A stretch of DNA of 64,000 bases from assembly GCA_000961655.1 (NCBI GenBank), contig LADR01000008.1:1-64000 (forward strand), written 5' to 3'. This DNA is from Desulfatitalea sp. BRH_c12. Lineage in GTDB: Bacteria; Desulfobacterota; Desulfobacteria; Desulfobacterales; Desulfosarcinaceae. Numbering within the stretch: position 1 is the stretch's first letter; every line of letters starts with the position of its first letter. The position numbers and the translations under genes are program-made. The notes under the pieces were generated by a model that worked only from the letters and a program-made list of their open reading frames with translations, did no database searches and had not been told where the DNA came from. Shown in pieces: positions 24,849-32,931 of the stretch.

Positions 24849-25973
24849 ATGGCCACAATCCAGACAGGATACATGCTTTTGGCGGACATCTCAGGTTTTT
24901 CATCCTTTATGGAAGACACTGAAATCGAGCACAGCGCCACTATTTTAAATAATCTGATAGAGCTGATTATCAAGGGTTTCACACCGATCATGTACATTGC
25001 GGAAGTGGAAGGGGATGCCGTCTTCGCCTATGTACCGGATTCCAATGTGGCACGCGGTGAGTTGTTGTTGGAACTCATTGAAAACACCTATACGACTTTC
25101 CGCGACCAGCGGCAGACGATGCAGCATAACGCAGATTGCCCATGCCTGGCGTGCCAGTCCATCCATACCTTGGATCTGAAATTTGTCATCCATCATGGAC
25201 AATACGTGCTGCAGAACATCACGGGCAAGCGTAAACCGGTCGGGGCGAGCGTCAATATTGCCCATCGACTGCTCAAGAACAGGGTCCAAGAGATTACGGG
25301 ATGGCGTGGGTATGCCCTTTTCACTGGCCAGAGCCTCGAAAAGATGGATATCCATCCGCGCGGCATGAAGGATCTGGAACTCAGCTATGCGGAGGCTGGA
25401 ATGATCCAGACCGGCAGCATCGATTTGAATGCAAACTATGTTAAACGGGTGAGCGACCGCAGGCTTTTTCTTTCCGAAAAAGAGGCTGATCACAGTGTGA
25501 CGTATACCTTTTCCGTCCCGCAGCCTGTCTTGTGGGACTGGCTGACCGATTCGAGGAAGCGCCGGCAATGGTTGCTGGGTGCAAATTTCAACCTGTTGCA
25601 AATGCCGGGCGGCCGAACGGGTCCGGCTACCCAGTATCATTGTGTGACCAGCGGGTACATCGAGGAAATTCTGGATTGGCGTCCTTTCCACTATTATACC
25701 GTTCACCTGTTCAAGGGCCGCATCAAGCTGATGATCACCAGTGAACTTGAACAGGTTTCGGATGGCATCCGTCTTCGCTGGAATCTGAGGTGGACCGGTC
25801 CTTTCTCCCGGTGGATCGGAAGACCCATGATTCGCCTGATCATCGCAAAAAAACTCCGGTTGACTGAAAATTTCAAGCGCCTGGAGCAGTTGATGGCCGA
25901 ATCAATGCAATCACAGCCTGACCACTCTGCGGCCGAAGTGTCGGCGCGCATTTCAACACTGCGCAAGCGGTGA
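24849..25973 (+). CDS. DUF2652 (cyclase-like) protein with C-terminal SRPBCC-like domain
   Basis: 374 residues. Residues 1-195 fit DUF2652, a domain related in fold to class III nucleotidyl cyclases: GYMLLADISGFSSFM, EGDAVFAY, a Cys-rich NADCPCLACQS and KPVGASVNIAHRLLKN. Residues about 215-350 look like an SRPBCC/polyketide-cyclase-type ligand-binding domain (VPQPVLWDWLTDSRKRRQW, then ILDWRPFHYYTVH). The usual second catalytic aspartate and the purine-recognition residues of true cyclases are not evident, so catalysis is doubtful. No membrane span. Ribosome site GGGAGG. Stand-alone gene, function unknown; its link to the neighbouring two-component genes is only positional. Confidence 0.75.
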   Translation: MATIQTGYMLLADISGFSSFMEDTEIEHSATILNNLIELIIKGFTPIMYIAEVEGDAVFAYVPDSNVARGELLLELIENTYTTFRDQRQTMQHNADCPCLACQSIHTLDLKFVIHHGQYVLQNITGKRKPVGASVNIAHRLLKNRVQEITGWRGYALFTGQSLEKMDIHPRGMKDLELSYAEAGMIQTGSIDLNANYVKRVSDRRLFLSEKEADHSVTYTFSVPQPVLWDWLTDSRKRRQWLLGANFNLLQMPGGRTGPATQYHCVTSGYIEEILDWRPFHYYTVHLFKGRIKLMITSELEQVSDGIRLRWNLRWTGPFSRWIGRPMIRLIIAKKLRLTENFKRLEQLMAESMQSQPDHSAAEVSARISTLRKR

Positions 25974-26020
25974 CGATGCGCTGTTATGTATTTTTCCCGC
26001 GGCTTTTTCAGGCCTGCGTG

Positions 26021-26509
26021 TCAGCTTTCGCAGATGGCCCCCGGAGGACAATGGCTTGCGCGCCGATAACCCATCCCAGCCAGGAGCCACTTGAGAAAGA
26101 CACCGGTACCAAGCCCCCACATGCCATTGAGCAAAAAAACCCGCATCAGCAAGGGCAACTGCCATCCCATGGGAATCCCTTTGAGCGGAAAAACGATCAA
26201 AAACGCGACCATAGAGGGCAGAATGGCACCGAAAAGAAAGGCGAACAGCCAATATCGGATGCGCGGAAAGCTGCGAAGAATCAGAGCGAATGCAATGCCC
26301 CAGACACCGCCCCAGAAAGCCAGTGAAAGGACAGCCGGAATTCCAAAAGGCGGTACGGCAGTCATCACATACGGTGCTGAGGGCGCCAGTCCAAAACGCC
26401 ACAATGCCCATAGCGTTAATTGGTGAAACGTCAGGGTGGATAGAAACCCGGCCATAAAACCAGCCAGAATGGGTCTGGAAAGGCCGATATGTGTTTTTAA
26501 TTGTGCCAT
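26021..26509 (-). CDS. Integral membrane protein, unknown function
   Basis: 162 residues with four or five hydrophobic spans (for example ILAGFMAGFLSTLTFH, VLSLAFWGGVWGIAFALIL and LFGAILPSMVAFLIVF). No signature motif. The ATG at 26509 has AGGAG upstream. It converges with the DUF2652 gene and stands alone. The pattern of Gly- and Trp-rich spans is seen in small uncharacterised inner-membrane proteins; I cannot assign a family. Confidence 0.7.
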   Translation of the reverse strand: MAQLKTHIGLSRPILAGFMAGFLSTLTFHQLTLWALWRFGLAPSAPYVMTAVPPFGIPAVLSLAFWGGVWGIAFALILRSFPRIRYWLFAFLFGAILPSMVAFLIVFPLKGIPMGWQLPLLMRVFLLNGMWGLGTGVFLKWLLAGMGYRRASHCPPGAICES

Positions 26510-26768
26510 CGTTTATCTCCTTATTGAACCCATCGGCGACGGGCGGCCGATATCTGCAGTGTATTGCGACGCTGCAATTGCGCTCGTCAATCGTTTGGTC
26601 CCGTATGTCCCGTTTTTTTGCGTCCTACCCTCAAGTCTTCCCTTGTACATCTCAATAAGTAATGCTTTATAGGCTTGGAACAAGGGTAGGTCTTCGTCGT
26701 ACGCTACGGCGCGAATGAATGCCTACTGCATTCTCTTTGTATCATTTTAGCACCTGAAAGGATCCCCA

Positions 26769-26945
26769 ATGACCAACGACAACGCTTCGATGACATGCGC
26801 TGATGATACTGAACAAATTATTATCAACATTCCTTGCCGGCTGGCCGAAAGGGTTCAAAAGTATGCCAACGAACATGGCAACTCCATTACCGGGGTGGTC
26901 ATTGAAGCCCTGGATGCCTTGCTGAGTGGGCGCACCGGCCGTTGA
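26769..26945 (+). CDS. Small ribbon-helix-helix (CopG/Arc-like) protein
   Basis: 58 residues, ATG at 26769 with AAAGGA eight bases upstream. Strand IIINIP, helix RLAERVQKYANEHG, turn, helix VVIEALDALLSG give a standard RHH DNA-binding fold, which acts as a dimer. It is a close paralogue of the frameshifted gene at 9503-9746, and the two share the acidic N-terminal leader ending ADD/PDD. RHH proteins often act as antitoxins or autoregulators, but no toxin gene is next to it: the upstream gene is a membrane protein on the other strand and the downstream one an aminotransferase. The 259 bases before it hold a long inverted pair (CCTACCCT near 26624 with AGGGTAGG near 26684). Confidence 0.75.
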   Translation: MTNDNASMTCADDTEQIIINIPCRLAERVQKYANEHGNSITGVVIEALDALLSGRTGR

Positions 26946-27092
26946 GCCGACCGCTCGACCGGTGGGCAGCGCCTGGCTGAAGTTCTCGCAGGGTGCAGCA
27001 AGTATTTCTTGAATTCGGTGCCAGGGTGTGTTCCATTTGTCAGCGGCTTATTTAAATGGATGGTACTAAAAAAAAGCGAATAGAAGGTGACA

Positions 27093-28385
27093 GTGGGTCT
27101 TCATAAACAAGTCAGTTTAAATTTGAATATACGGGGTCTGGGTCAATCGGCCACCATCGCGATCAACGACCGCAGCAAGATGCTGCAGCGGCAAGGCAAG
27201 ACTGTTTACCGGTTGGGATTGGGGCAGTCCCCATTTCCGGTGCCACTGTCCGTGGTCGAGGCATTAAAGCTGCACGCCCATGAGAAGGATTATCTGCCGG
27301 CGACGGGTCTGCCGGCCTTGCGGGAAGCTGTGGCTGGCTTTCATCGCAAAAAGGATGGTATCGAGGCGCGGCCGCAAGACGTACTGATCGGTCCGGGTTC
27401 CAAGGAGCTGATGTTTCTGCTGCAGTTGGTCTACTATGGCGAGGTGATTGTGCCGACGCCCTGCTGGGTTTCTTATATCCCGCAGGCGATCATTCTGGGG
27501 CGCAAGGTCAGCTTGATCCATACCCGTATCGAGGACAAATGGCGTATCACCGCAGAGCTGCTCGAAAAGCACTGTGCTGGGGAGGAAGACGATTTCCGGC
27601 CGCGCATACTGATTCTGAATTACCCCGGTAATCCGGAAGGCTGCTCGTATGGCGCGAGTGAGCTCGAGGATATTGCTAGGGTGGCCCGCCAGTACAATGT
27701 GCTGCTATTGTCGGATGAGATTTACGGGCAATTGCATCATAGCGGAAAACACGTTTCGGTGGCGCGTTACTATCCCGAAGGTACGATCATCAGCTCAGGG
27801 CTTTCCAAATGGTGCGGCGCGGGCGGATGGCGACTGGGCACCTTTACCTTCTCTCCCGATCTGGATTGGCTTTTGGAATCCATGGCGGCAGTGGCAAGCG
27901 AAACATTTACCGCAGTGAGCGCGCCCATCCAGTATGCGGCGGTATCCGCGTTTCGGGGTGGTATCCGCATAGAAAGATATTTGTGGCATGCGCGCCGGAT
28001 TCTTGCGGCATTGGGCACCCAGTGTGTAGAGATGCTGACCCGCGCCGGCATCCTGGTGCATCCGGTCGAAGGCGCTTTTTATCTTTTTCCGTGTTTCGCA
28101 CCCCTTGCCGAGCGCCTGGCGGAGCGGGGCATCACCAGCGGCAAAGTGCTTTGCGAAAAATTGTTGGCCGAAACAGGGGTGGCAATGCTTCCCGGAGAGG
28201 CGTTCGGTCGTCCGTCCGCAGAGCTCACCGCCCGTATTGCCTACGTAGATTTTGACGGCGCAAAGGCGCTTTCGGCCAGCGAGACCATCCCCTTGGACCA
28301 AACGCTGCCGGATGATTTTTCCGAACTGTGGTGTTTCAACGTCATCAAGGCGATTCGCATCATCGCTGATTGGGTGGCACTATAG
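27093..28385 (+). CDS. PLP-dependent aminotransferase class I/II
   Basis: 430 residues from the GTG at 27093, which has AGAAGG seven bases upstream; a GTG at 27087 is also in frame. It is a fold-type I aminotransferase of the aspartate/aromatic group. Visible motifs are YLPATGLPALREAVA, NYPGNPEGCSYG, the SDEIYG segment and the PLP lysine in SGLSKWCGAGGWRLG, plus the substrate-carboxylate arginine in TARIAYVDFDG. It is cytosolic. The amino donor and keto acid cannot be told from sequence. A short extra C-terminal segment (LPDDFSELWCFNVIKAIRI) is present. It stands alone, converging with the DUF3786 gene. Confidence 0.88.
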   Translation: MGLHKQVSLNLNIRGLGQSATIAINDRSKMLQRQGKTVYRLGLGQSPFPVPLSVVEALKLHAHEKDYLPATGLPALREAVAGFHRKKDGIEARPQDVLIGPGSKELMFLLQLVYYGEVIVPTPCWVSYIPQAIILGRKVSLIHTRIEDKWRITAELLEKHCAGEEDDFRPRILILNYPGNPEGCSYGASELEDIARVARQYNVLLLSDEIYGQLHHSGKHVSVARYYPEGTIISSGLSKWCGAGGWRLGTFTFSPDLDWLLESMAAVASETFTAVSAPIQYAAVSAFRGGIRIERYLWHARRILAALGTQCVEMLTRAGILVHPVEGAFYLFPCFAPLAERLAERGITSGKVLCEKLLAETGVAMLPGEAFGRPSAELTARIAYVDFDGAKALSASETIPLDQTLPDDFSELWCFNVIKAIRIIADWVAL

Positions 28386-28460
28386 GTCGCAAGGTAAATG
28401 GTGCAGCGCAGGGGCGCAATGCAAGACTGCGCCTCGATCCTGTCGGTGAGTCCAGTCAGG

Positions 28461-29267
28461 TCATATGCCGTGCCGTAAAGAGAGTTTTTCGAACATGAGG
28501 ACCAACCCGGCGCAAAGCGTGTAGATCGATTCGATATTGAGATTGCTTTCCGCGGCGGCATCGAAGAAGAGATTGAGCTCGGATTCCAGCCCCTCCTCTG
28601 GTTTCCAGTAGCATATCAGCATCGGCAGTTTGGGCAGAGGATGAAGCATGATCGAGATGTCGGATGCCCGAAATGCTTCGGCCTCTTTTCCCGCGAACAA
28701 CGCCAGCATGTCGGCGAACAGCTCGGTGTAGGTGTCGGCCACTCTCTTCAGCGGCTTTTCGCAACGTTGCGAAAAAAGGCGATACCAGTTCTTGCCGCCT
28801 TTCAATTCCCTGAGGGGAACCCACTCGCTTGCGGCATCCAATCCCTGTCCTTCGATGACATAGTAGAGAAAAGGCACAGCGATCCAGGCATGCAGGTGGA
28901 TATCGGAGAAAAGGTTTCCGTCGGTGTCGACGGAAACATCTTTGCCGAGAACCTTCAGCGTGAGCTTGTTGTTGGCAAACGTCGCTCCCAGGCGGCGCGC
29001 TGCGGAAGCAAGGTCGACCTGATTGACTTTGCGCTTCAACTCGGCAAGGGCTTTTTCCCGATCCGTGTCGATCGCCTGATGCGGACTGTCCCCTGTGGCC
29101 TGAAAACGTTGAACGATTTCAGCTGCGAGGTGCGGACAGTCGCCCACCTCTTTTTTTCTTTGATATACCGCTGCCGCAAAGGCCAGACAGGTGGGCTCAT
29201 TGCATTTGCGACAATTTGATTTTTCCAGTAGTTTAAACAGTTGCATTGGGTTTTGCAGGGTGCTCAT
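28461..29267 (-). CDS. DUF3786 protein with N-terminal 4Fe-4S domain
   Basis: 268 residues. The first 45 residues hold a 4Fe-4S motif, C19-x2-C22-x4-C27-x16-C44, inside NCRKCNEPTCLAFA. The spacing and flanking residues match the N-terminal cluster domain of the corrinoid protein AcsC in this window almost exactly. The rest (residues about 75-265) fits DUF3786, ending in YTLCAGLVLMFE. It is cytoplasmic, and the function is unknown; proteins of this kind are frequent in anaerobes with the Wood-Ljungdahl pathway or corrinoid methyltransferases, so a role in corrinoid protein reduction or assembly is possible (inference). It lies six bases downstream of phaR on the same strand, so the two are likely co-transcribed. 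Confidence 0.82.
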   Translation of the reverse strand: MSTLQNPMQLFKLLEKSNCRKCNEPTCLAFAAAVYQRKKEVGDCPHLAAEIVQRFQATGDSPHQAIDTDREKALAELKRKVNQVDLASAARRLGATFANNKLTLKVLGKDVSVDTDGNLFSDIHLHAWIAVPFLYYVIEGQGLDAASEWVPLRELKGGKNWYRLFSQRCEKPLKRVADTYTELFADMLALFAGKEAEAFRASDISIMLHPLPKLPMLICYWKPEEGLESELNLFFDAAAESNLNIESIYTLCAGLVLMFEKLSLRHGI

Positions 29268-29272
29268 GAATA

Positions 29273-29740
29273 CTATTCCTTATCCTCTTCCTTTTTTTTC
29301 TCTTTTTTGAAGCTGTCGAAAATATTGTGAAAAGGACTCATTTCGGTCAGGTTTTGCTGCACGACACGGGTCATGTTGAGTCCCATTTCAAGCCATTGCT
29401 GGAAGTTGTTGTCCATGGCCTTGCGATTGCTCATGAAAGCCTGGAAGGTTTGCTGAAAATACTTTTCGAAAAATTCGGCCAGAATATTGTCGCCATAACG
29501 AATGATCATATGCAATACCGGAACGGGCAGTAATGCATTTTTGGTTTTGGCTTTCTCCAGGACGATCTGGGTCAGGATGAATGCCGTGACATCTTCATCG
29601 CTATTGGCATCCACAATTTTAACGAGTCGCCCGGAATGGATGGCTTCGGCAACCTCATTTAAGGTGACATAGCAGCTCTTCTCAGTATCGTAGAGCCGAC
29701 GATTGGCATATTTTTTCAAAAGCAAGGTCCCGCTGCTCAT
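29273..29740 (-). CDS. phaR: Polyhydroxyalkanoate synthesis regulator PhaR
   Basis: 155 residues from the ATG at 29740, which has a strong GGAGG site; a start further upstream (29815) would add 25 unlike residues. PhaR binds both DNA and PHA polymer and represses phasin genes until polymer is made. The N-terminal DNA-binding domain is clear (LLKKYANRRLYDTEKSCYVT, then LVKIVDANSDEDVTAFILTQ), followed by the PHB-accumulation region. The C-terminus is a charged K/E tail. It lies divergent from the phasin gene, which is the expected target arrangement. The TGC-rich bases in the 217-base gap, including GATGCGGTGCATC near 29920, are candidate sites. Confidence 0.9.
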   Translation of the reverse strand: MSSGTLLLKKYANRRLYDTEKSCYVTLNEVAEAIHSGRLVKIVDANSDEDVTAFILTQIVLEKAKTKNALLPVPVLHMIIRYGDNILAEFFEKYFQQTFQAFMSNRKAMDNNFQQWLEMGLNMTRVVQQNLTEMSPFHNIFDSFKKEKKKEEDKE

Positions 29741-29865
29741 ATGGCCTCCAAAGCCCCTCAGGCATAATGGCCCTCGTGGAACAGGTATCCTAACAAACTT
29801 CCGGTCGATGAACAACCGCCCTCTCGAATAGGGTGCAGATAATGGTGCGTTGCAACTAATTTAGA

Positions 29866-29893
29866 TTGACAACAACTAAAAACTCACTATTTT
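29866..29893 (+). promoter_or_regulatory. Promoter for phasin gene, with candidate PhaR sites
   Basis: TTGACA (29866-29871), a 16-base spacer and TATTTT (29888-29893). The start codon of the phasin gene lies 65 bases downstream. TGCA-containing motifs flank it (GGTGCAGAT near 29832; GCGGTGCATC near 29923), as expected for PhaR control. Confidence 0.5.
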
Positions 29894-29957
29894 GTAAATC
29901 AATTGGTTGATAATTTAATGATGCGGTGCATCAAAGGACGCAAAGGGAGGCACGACG

Positions 29958-30263
29958 ATGGAGTATAACCAGATCGCCAAGCAAGTCATCGATTTTCAAA
30001 AAATTTCGTTTGAAAATTGGTACAATGCCGTGAGCGTTGTTCAGGACCAGGCAACTTCCAACGTAGGCATGCTTTTGAATCAAGGCAACTGGATGCCCCC
30101 GGAAGGCCGCCAGGCTATCCAAGGGTGGATGGAGGTTTTTCAGGCTGAACGCAATCGGTTTAAATCCTACATGGACTTAAGCTTCACGGGTCTTGAACGA
30201 CTGGTTGAAATGGGGATCAAGGAAAGCGCTTCCAAAGTTCAAGAAGCGGCCCCTCAAGAGTAA
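29958..30263 (+). CDS. phaP: Phasin family protein
   Basis: 101 residues, ATG with GGGAGG upstream. It is an all-helical amphipathic protein of the phasin family that coats PHA granules, covering the polymer surface and controlling granule size. The pattern QVIDFQKISFENWYNAVSVV with AERNRFKSYMD is typical, and the short length is within the family range. It sits between divergent phaR and the downstream PHA synthase gene (159-base gap) and is probably repressed by PhaR. Confidence 0.82.
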   Translation: MEYNQIAKQVIDFQKISFENWYNAVSVVQDQATSNVGMLLNQGNWMPPEGRQAIQGWMEVFQAERNRFKSYMDLSFTGLERLVEMGIKESASKVQEAAPQE

Positions 30264-30422
30264 ACCGAAAATGCTCCCATTTGGGTTGGGCGCGCTTGAA
30301 TACCGGGCATACTCGTACGTGCAATGTACTTCGCGGCAGGGAGGGGTTCCGCGTGCAGCGCGCCGCTGCACCGGAACCATCTCCGATAATCCTCCTGACA
30401 CCGAAACACAAGGGAGTGACCC

Positions 30423-32015
30423 ATGAACCAATATTCCGAAAACCATTCGGCGTGGACGGCCGCGTCCGCTGCCTTGAAAATGGTCAATGCTTTTCAAAAC
30501 GGCCTTGCCACCTATGCACGGTATGCAAGCGCTTTCTCAATACCCACCCTGATCGCCGCCGGTTACTTCGGGCGCGTGGAAAATGAACGTTTTTGGACCC
30601 GCACCCCGATGGAGAATCTGCAGAGCTACTTGCAATTGGGGACCATGAATCTGGAAATCGCCGACCGCGCCATGGACGGCAGCATGAAGGTGATTAGCCA
30701 GACACTTAACGGTGATATGAGTGACTTCATGTCGGCACTGATGGCCGGCGATATTGAAAAACTGGATAGCTTTGCAGGCCGCGTGAACACAATGATCGAT
30801 TCGGTTGCATACCGCTTTCCGGAGGCTATTAAAAAAATCGAGCCCGAATTCGGCTTTCATTTCGAACGCCAGCCGGCTTCGAGCAAAATCGATGAGACCG
30901 ACCGCTTTATCCTGTACCAGGTGCTGCCGAACGCACCGGCGGTTTCACCCCGCAAAGACGGTAAGCCCCTGTTGATCGTACCGCCCTTTGTTCTGGGCGC
31001 CAATATCCTGAGTTTCTTACCCGGCGAAAATCGCAGCTATGCGCATGCTTTTGCCAATCAGGGGATTCCCACCTACATCCGAATTCTTAAAGATATTCAG
31101 ACCTCCGAGGCCGTTCAACTCCTGACCCCCGAGCAGGATGCGCAGGATATGCAGCGTTTCTGCGAAAAACTAAAAGCCCTTCACGGTCTGCCGGTCACCT
31201 TAAATGGCTATTGCCAAGGTGGGTTTGCCGCCCTGTGTCATCTGCTCAGCGGTCGGCTCGACAGTCTGGTCGATGCATTCATCTCCTGCGTATCACCGAT
31301 GGACGGCACGCGCAGCCCGGGTCTGGCCGGTTTTTTGGGTAATCTGCCCGCGGCATTCAATGATCTGGCCTATGGGTGCAAGGTGCTGCCCAATGGCCGG
31401 CGAGTGGCCGATGGTATTTTGATGGGCTGGGTCTACAAGTTGCGCAGCATCCAAACCGAAGCGCCCTTGATGGCGTTATGGCGCGACATGCAATTTACTT
31501 CCAAAGGAGGCGAAACCAACATCCGCAAAAGCGCCGCCGCCATCAACTATTGGCTCACCCATGACCGCAACGATCTGCCCGAGAAAATTACACGCATGAG
31601 TTTTCAATCATACAATACGCCGATTACGGCTGAAGGCATATTGCCGGTCAAGCTGTTCGGGCAGGCGCTGGATATCCATCGCATACGGGCCAAGAAGATC
31701 CCCTGGCTCATCTGCTACGGCGAGCAGGACGACCTGGTAGAGCCGCCGGCCGCGCTTGCACCGCTGGATTATGTGGATGCCGAAGTCACTGGCTATCCAT
31801 CTGGCCATGTGGCTATTGCCACTTCCTGGTCGCGCCCGGACTCTTCGCATCCGCTCGATGCGCAATCTGTCAACGGCAAAGGCCGCGGACCAGTGCGTTT
31901 TCAACTCGACTTGCAGGCCGAATATGATGCGAAACGCTTGCCGGTTGCGCGCAAAAAGAACAAGAAAAAGCAGGCCGCTGAAGGGGAAGATAAATCGGCG
32001 GCATCGGTGGCGTAA
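30423..32015 (+). CDS. phaC: Poly(3-hydroxyalkanoate) synthase
   Basis: 530 residues, ATG with AAGGGAG upstream. PHA synthase polymerises 3-hydroxyacyl-CoA on granule surfaces. The alpha/beta-hydrolase lipase-like box is NGYCQGGF, with Cys replacing Ser as nucleophile (C264). The aspartate lies in CYGEQDDLVEP and the histidine in GYPSGHVAI. The N-terminal 150 residues are helical, as in class I-type synthases, but the overall sequence is divergent from the well-studied enzymes. The C-terminus is a Lys-rich tail (ARKKNKKKQ). It follows the phasin gene. The monomer supply genes phaA and phaB are not in the window. Confidence 0.88.
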   Translation: MNQYSENHSAWTAASAALKMVNAFQNGLATYARYASAFSIPTLIAAGYFGRVENERFWTRTPMENLQSYLQLGTMNLEIADRAMDGSMKVISQTLNGDMSDFMSALMAGDIEKLDSFAGRVNTMIDSVAYRFPEAIKKIEPEFGFHFERQPASSKIDETDRFILYQVLPNAPAVSPRKDGKPLLIVPPFVLGANILSFLPGENRSYAHAFANQGIPTYIRILKDIQTSEAVQLLTPEQDAQDMQRFCEKLKALHGLPVTLNGYCQGGFAALCHLLSGRLDSLVDAFISCVSPMDGTRSPGLAGFLGNLPAAFNDLAYGCKVLPNGRRVADGILMGWVYKLRSIQTEAPLMALWRDMQFTSKGGETNIRKSAAAINYWLTHDRNDLPEKITRMSFQSYNTPITAEGILPVKLFGQALDIHRIRAKKIPWLICYGEQDDLVEPPAALAPLDYVDAEVTGYPSGHVAIATSWSRPDSSHPLDAQSVNGKGRGPVRFQLDLQAEYDAKRLPVARKKNKKKQAAEGEDKSAASVA

Positions 32016-32062
32016 TCTGTAATCCATTGGTCTATTTTGCCTTGGATGCATTGGGCCGATCG

Positions 32063-32563
32063 CTAAACCACGTTGCCAGTTAAAAAGCGTTCCAGGCATC
32101 TCCGGATCTTTCCCTCGGGAAGATGATCGATGTGAGCATTGCAGTAGGGGCATAAACAGGTATCCGCGCAGGTATGCGCCATTTGATCGGCAGGTGCCAG
32201 GCTGCCGCATAAATCACACGCACAACGGGTAATGTCGTCATCGTAGGCCAGAAGGTCATGGCTGCGGGCCACAAATTGCGCGCCTGTGGCAAATCCTTCG
32301 CGACGGATCAGCGGGTGGTGCCATCGGATACGCGCACGATAGGAGCGGAAGCATTCCGGGCCGAAACATTCCGGATGGTAATCCTCCATGACGATGCAAA
32401 TCTCACTGTCCAGGTCAAGCGCCTGATCAGAGGCAAAGCACAGTCCGGTGATGCTGTAATTTTGCATAAAAGCAGGCCTGAGTTCCATGTTGTTTTTTGG
32501 AACATATTTGATGGCTGCCTGATGTATTATTCTTGGATAATCCCGCTGAATAAATCGCGACAT
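32063..32563 (-). CDS. PilZ-like domain protein with C-terminal zinc ribbon
   Basis: 166 residues. The first 105 residues resemble a PilZ domain: a DYPRI start in place of the usual R-x3-R, a central QNYSITGLCFAS that corresponds to the D/N-x-S-x-x-G element, and later beta strands. The C-terminal 55 residues carry two CxxC pairs, CDLC and CPYC, with a further CADTC, suggesting a zinc ribbon. Because the RxxxR c-di-GMP motif is incomplete (YPRII), binding of c-di-GMP is doubtful. It converges with phaC, 47 bases apart. The diguanylate cyclase gene lies 4 kb away. Confidence 0.6.
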   Translation of the reverse strand: MSRFIQRDYPRIIHQAAIKYVPKNNMELRPAFMQNYSITGLCFASDQALDLDSEICIVMEDYHPECFGPECFRSYRARIRWHHPLIRREGFATGAQFVARSHDLLAYDDDITRCACDLCGSLAPADQMAHTCADTCLCPYCNAHIDHLPEGKIRRCLERFLTGNVV

Positions 32564-32931
32564 GGGATGCTCCTTTCAGGGAAGCGGAAGGTCCATCGTT
32601 ACCGGCGGTCGTCCGTTTCGGTACACACCGTGTATCGTATTTCTGCTAAAGGATTGTTGTTCTTAGATGGCGCTGTTCAATTCGCTATAAGTAGGTCGTG
32701 TTGGCGCTATGAACTTTGAAGCAGAGCGAGGTTCGCGGTCATATAGCGATACTGGAGGTGGCATCATGCCAGGTGCTTTATTTAATAGGCGAATCGCTTG
32801 ATCGTTACAAGATGGGATCAATATGGGGCCAATATGGGGGGAAAACTATAACAGCCCCCTTTTTTAAAAAATAGACGGGAGATCAAAAGGTCGAAGCGTT
32901 GCTTTGCGTGATAGTGCACTTATCCTGAATC
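32564..32931. other. Intergenic region, promoter region for glycogen genes
   Basis: 368 bases between the leftward PilZ-like gene and the rightward debranching enzyme gene. It holds no supported gene and contains a duplicated CAATATGGGG (near 32819 and 32831). Promoters for both flanking genes should lie here, but no convincing pair stands out. Confidence 0.4.
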
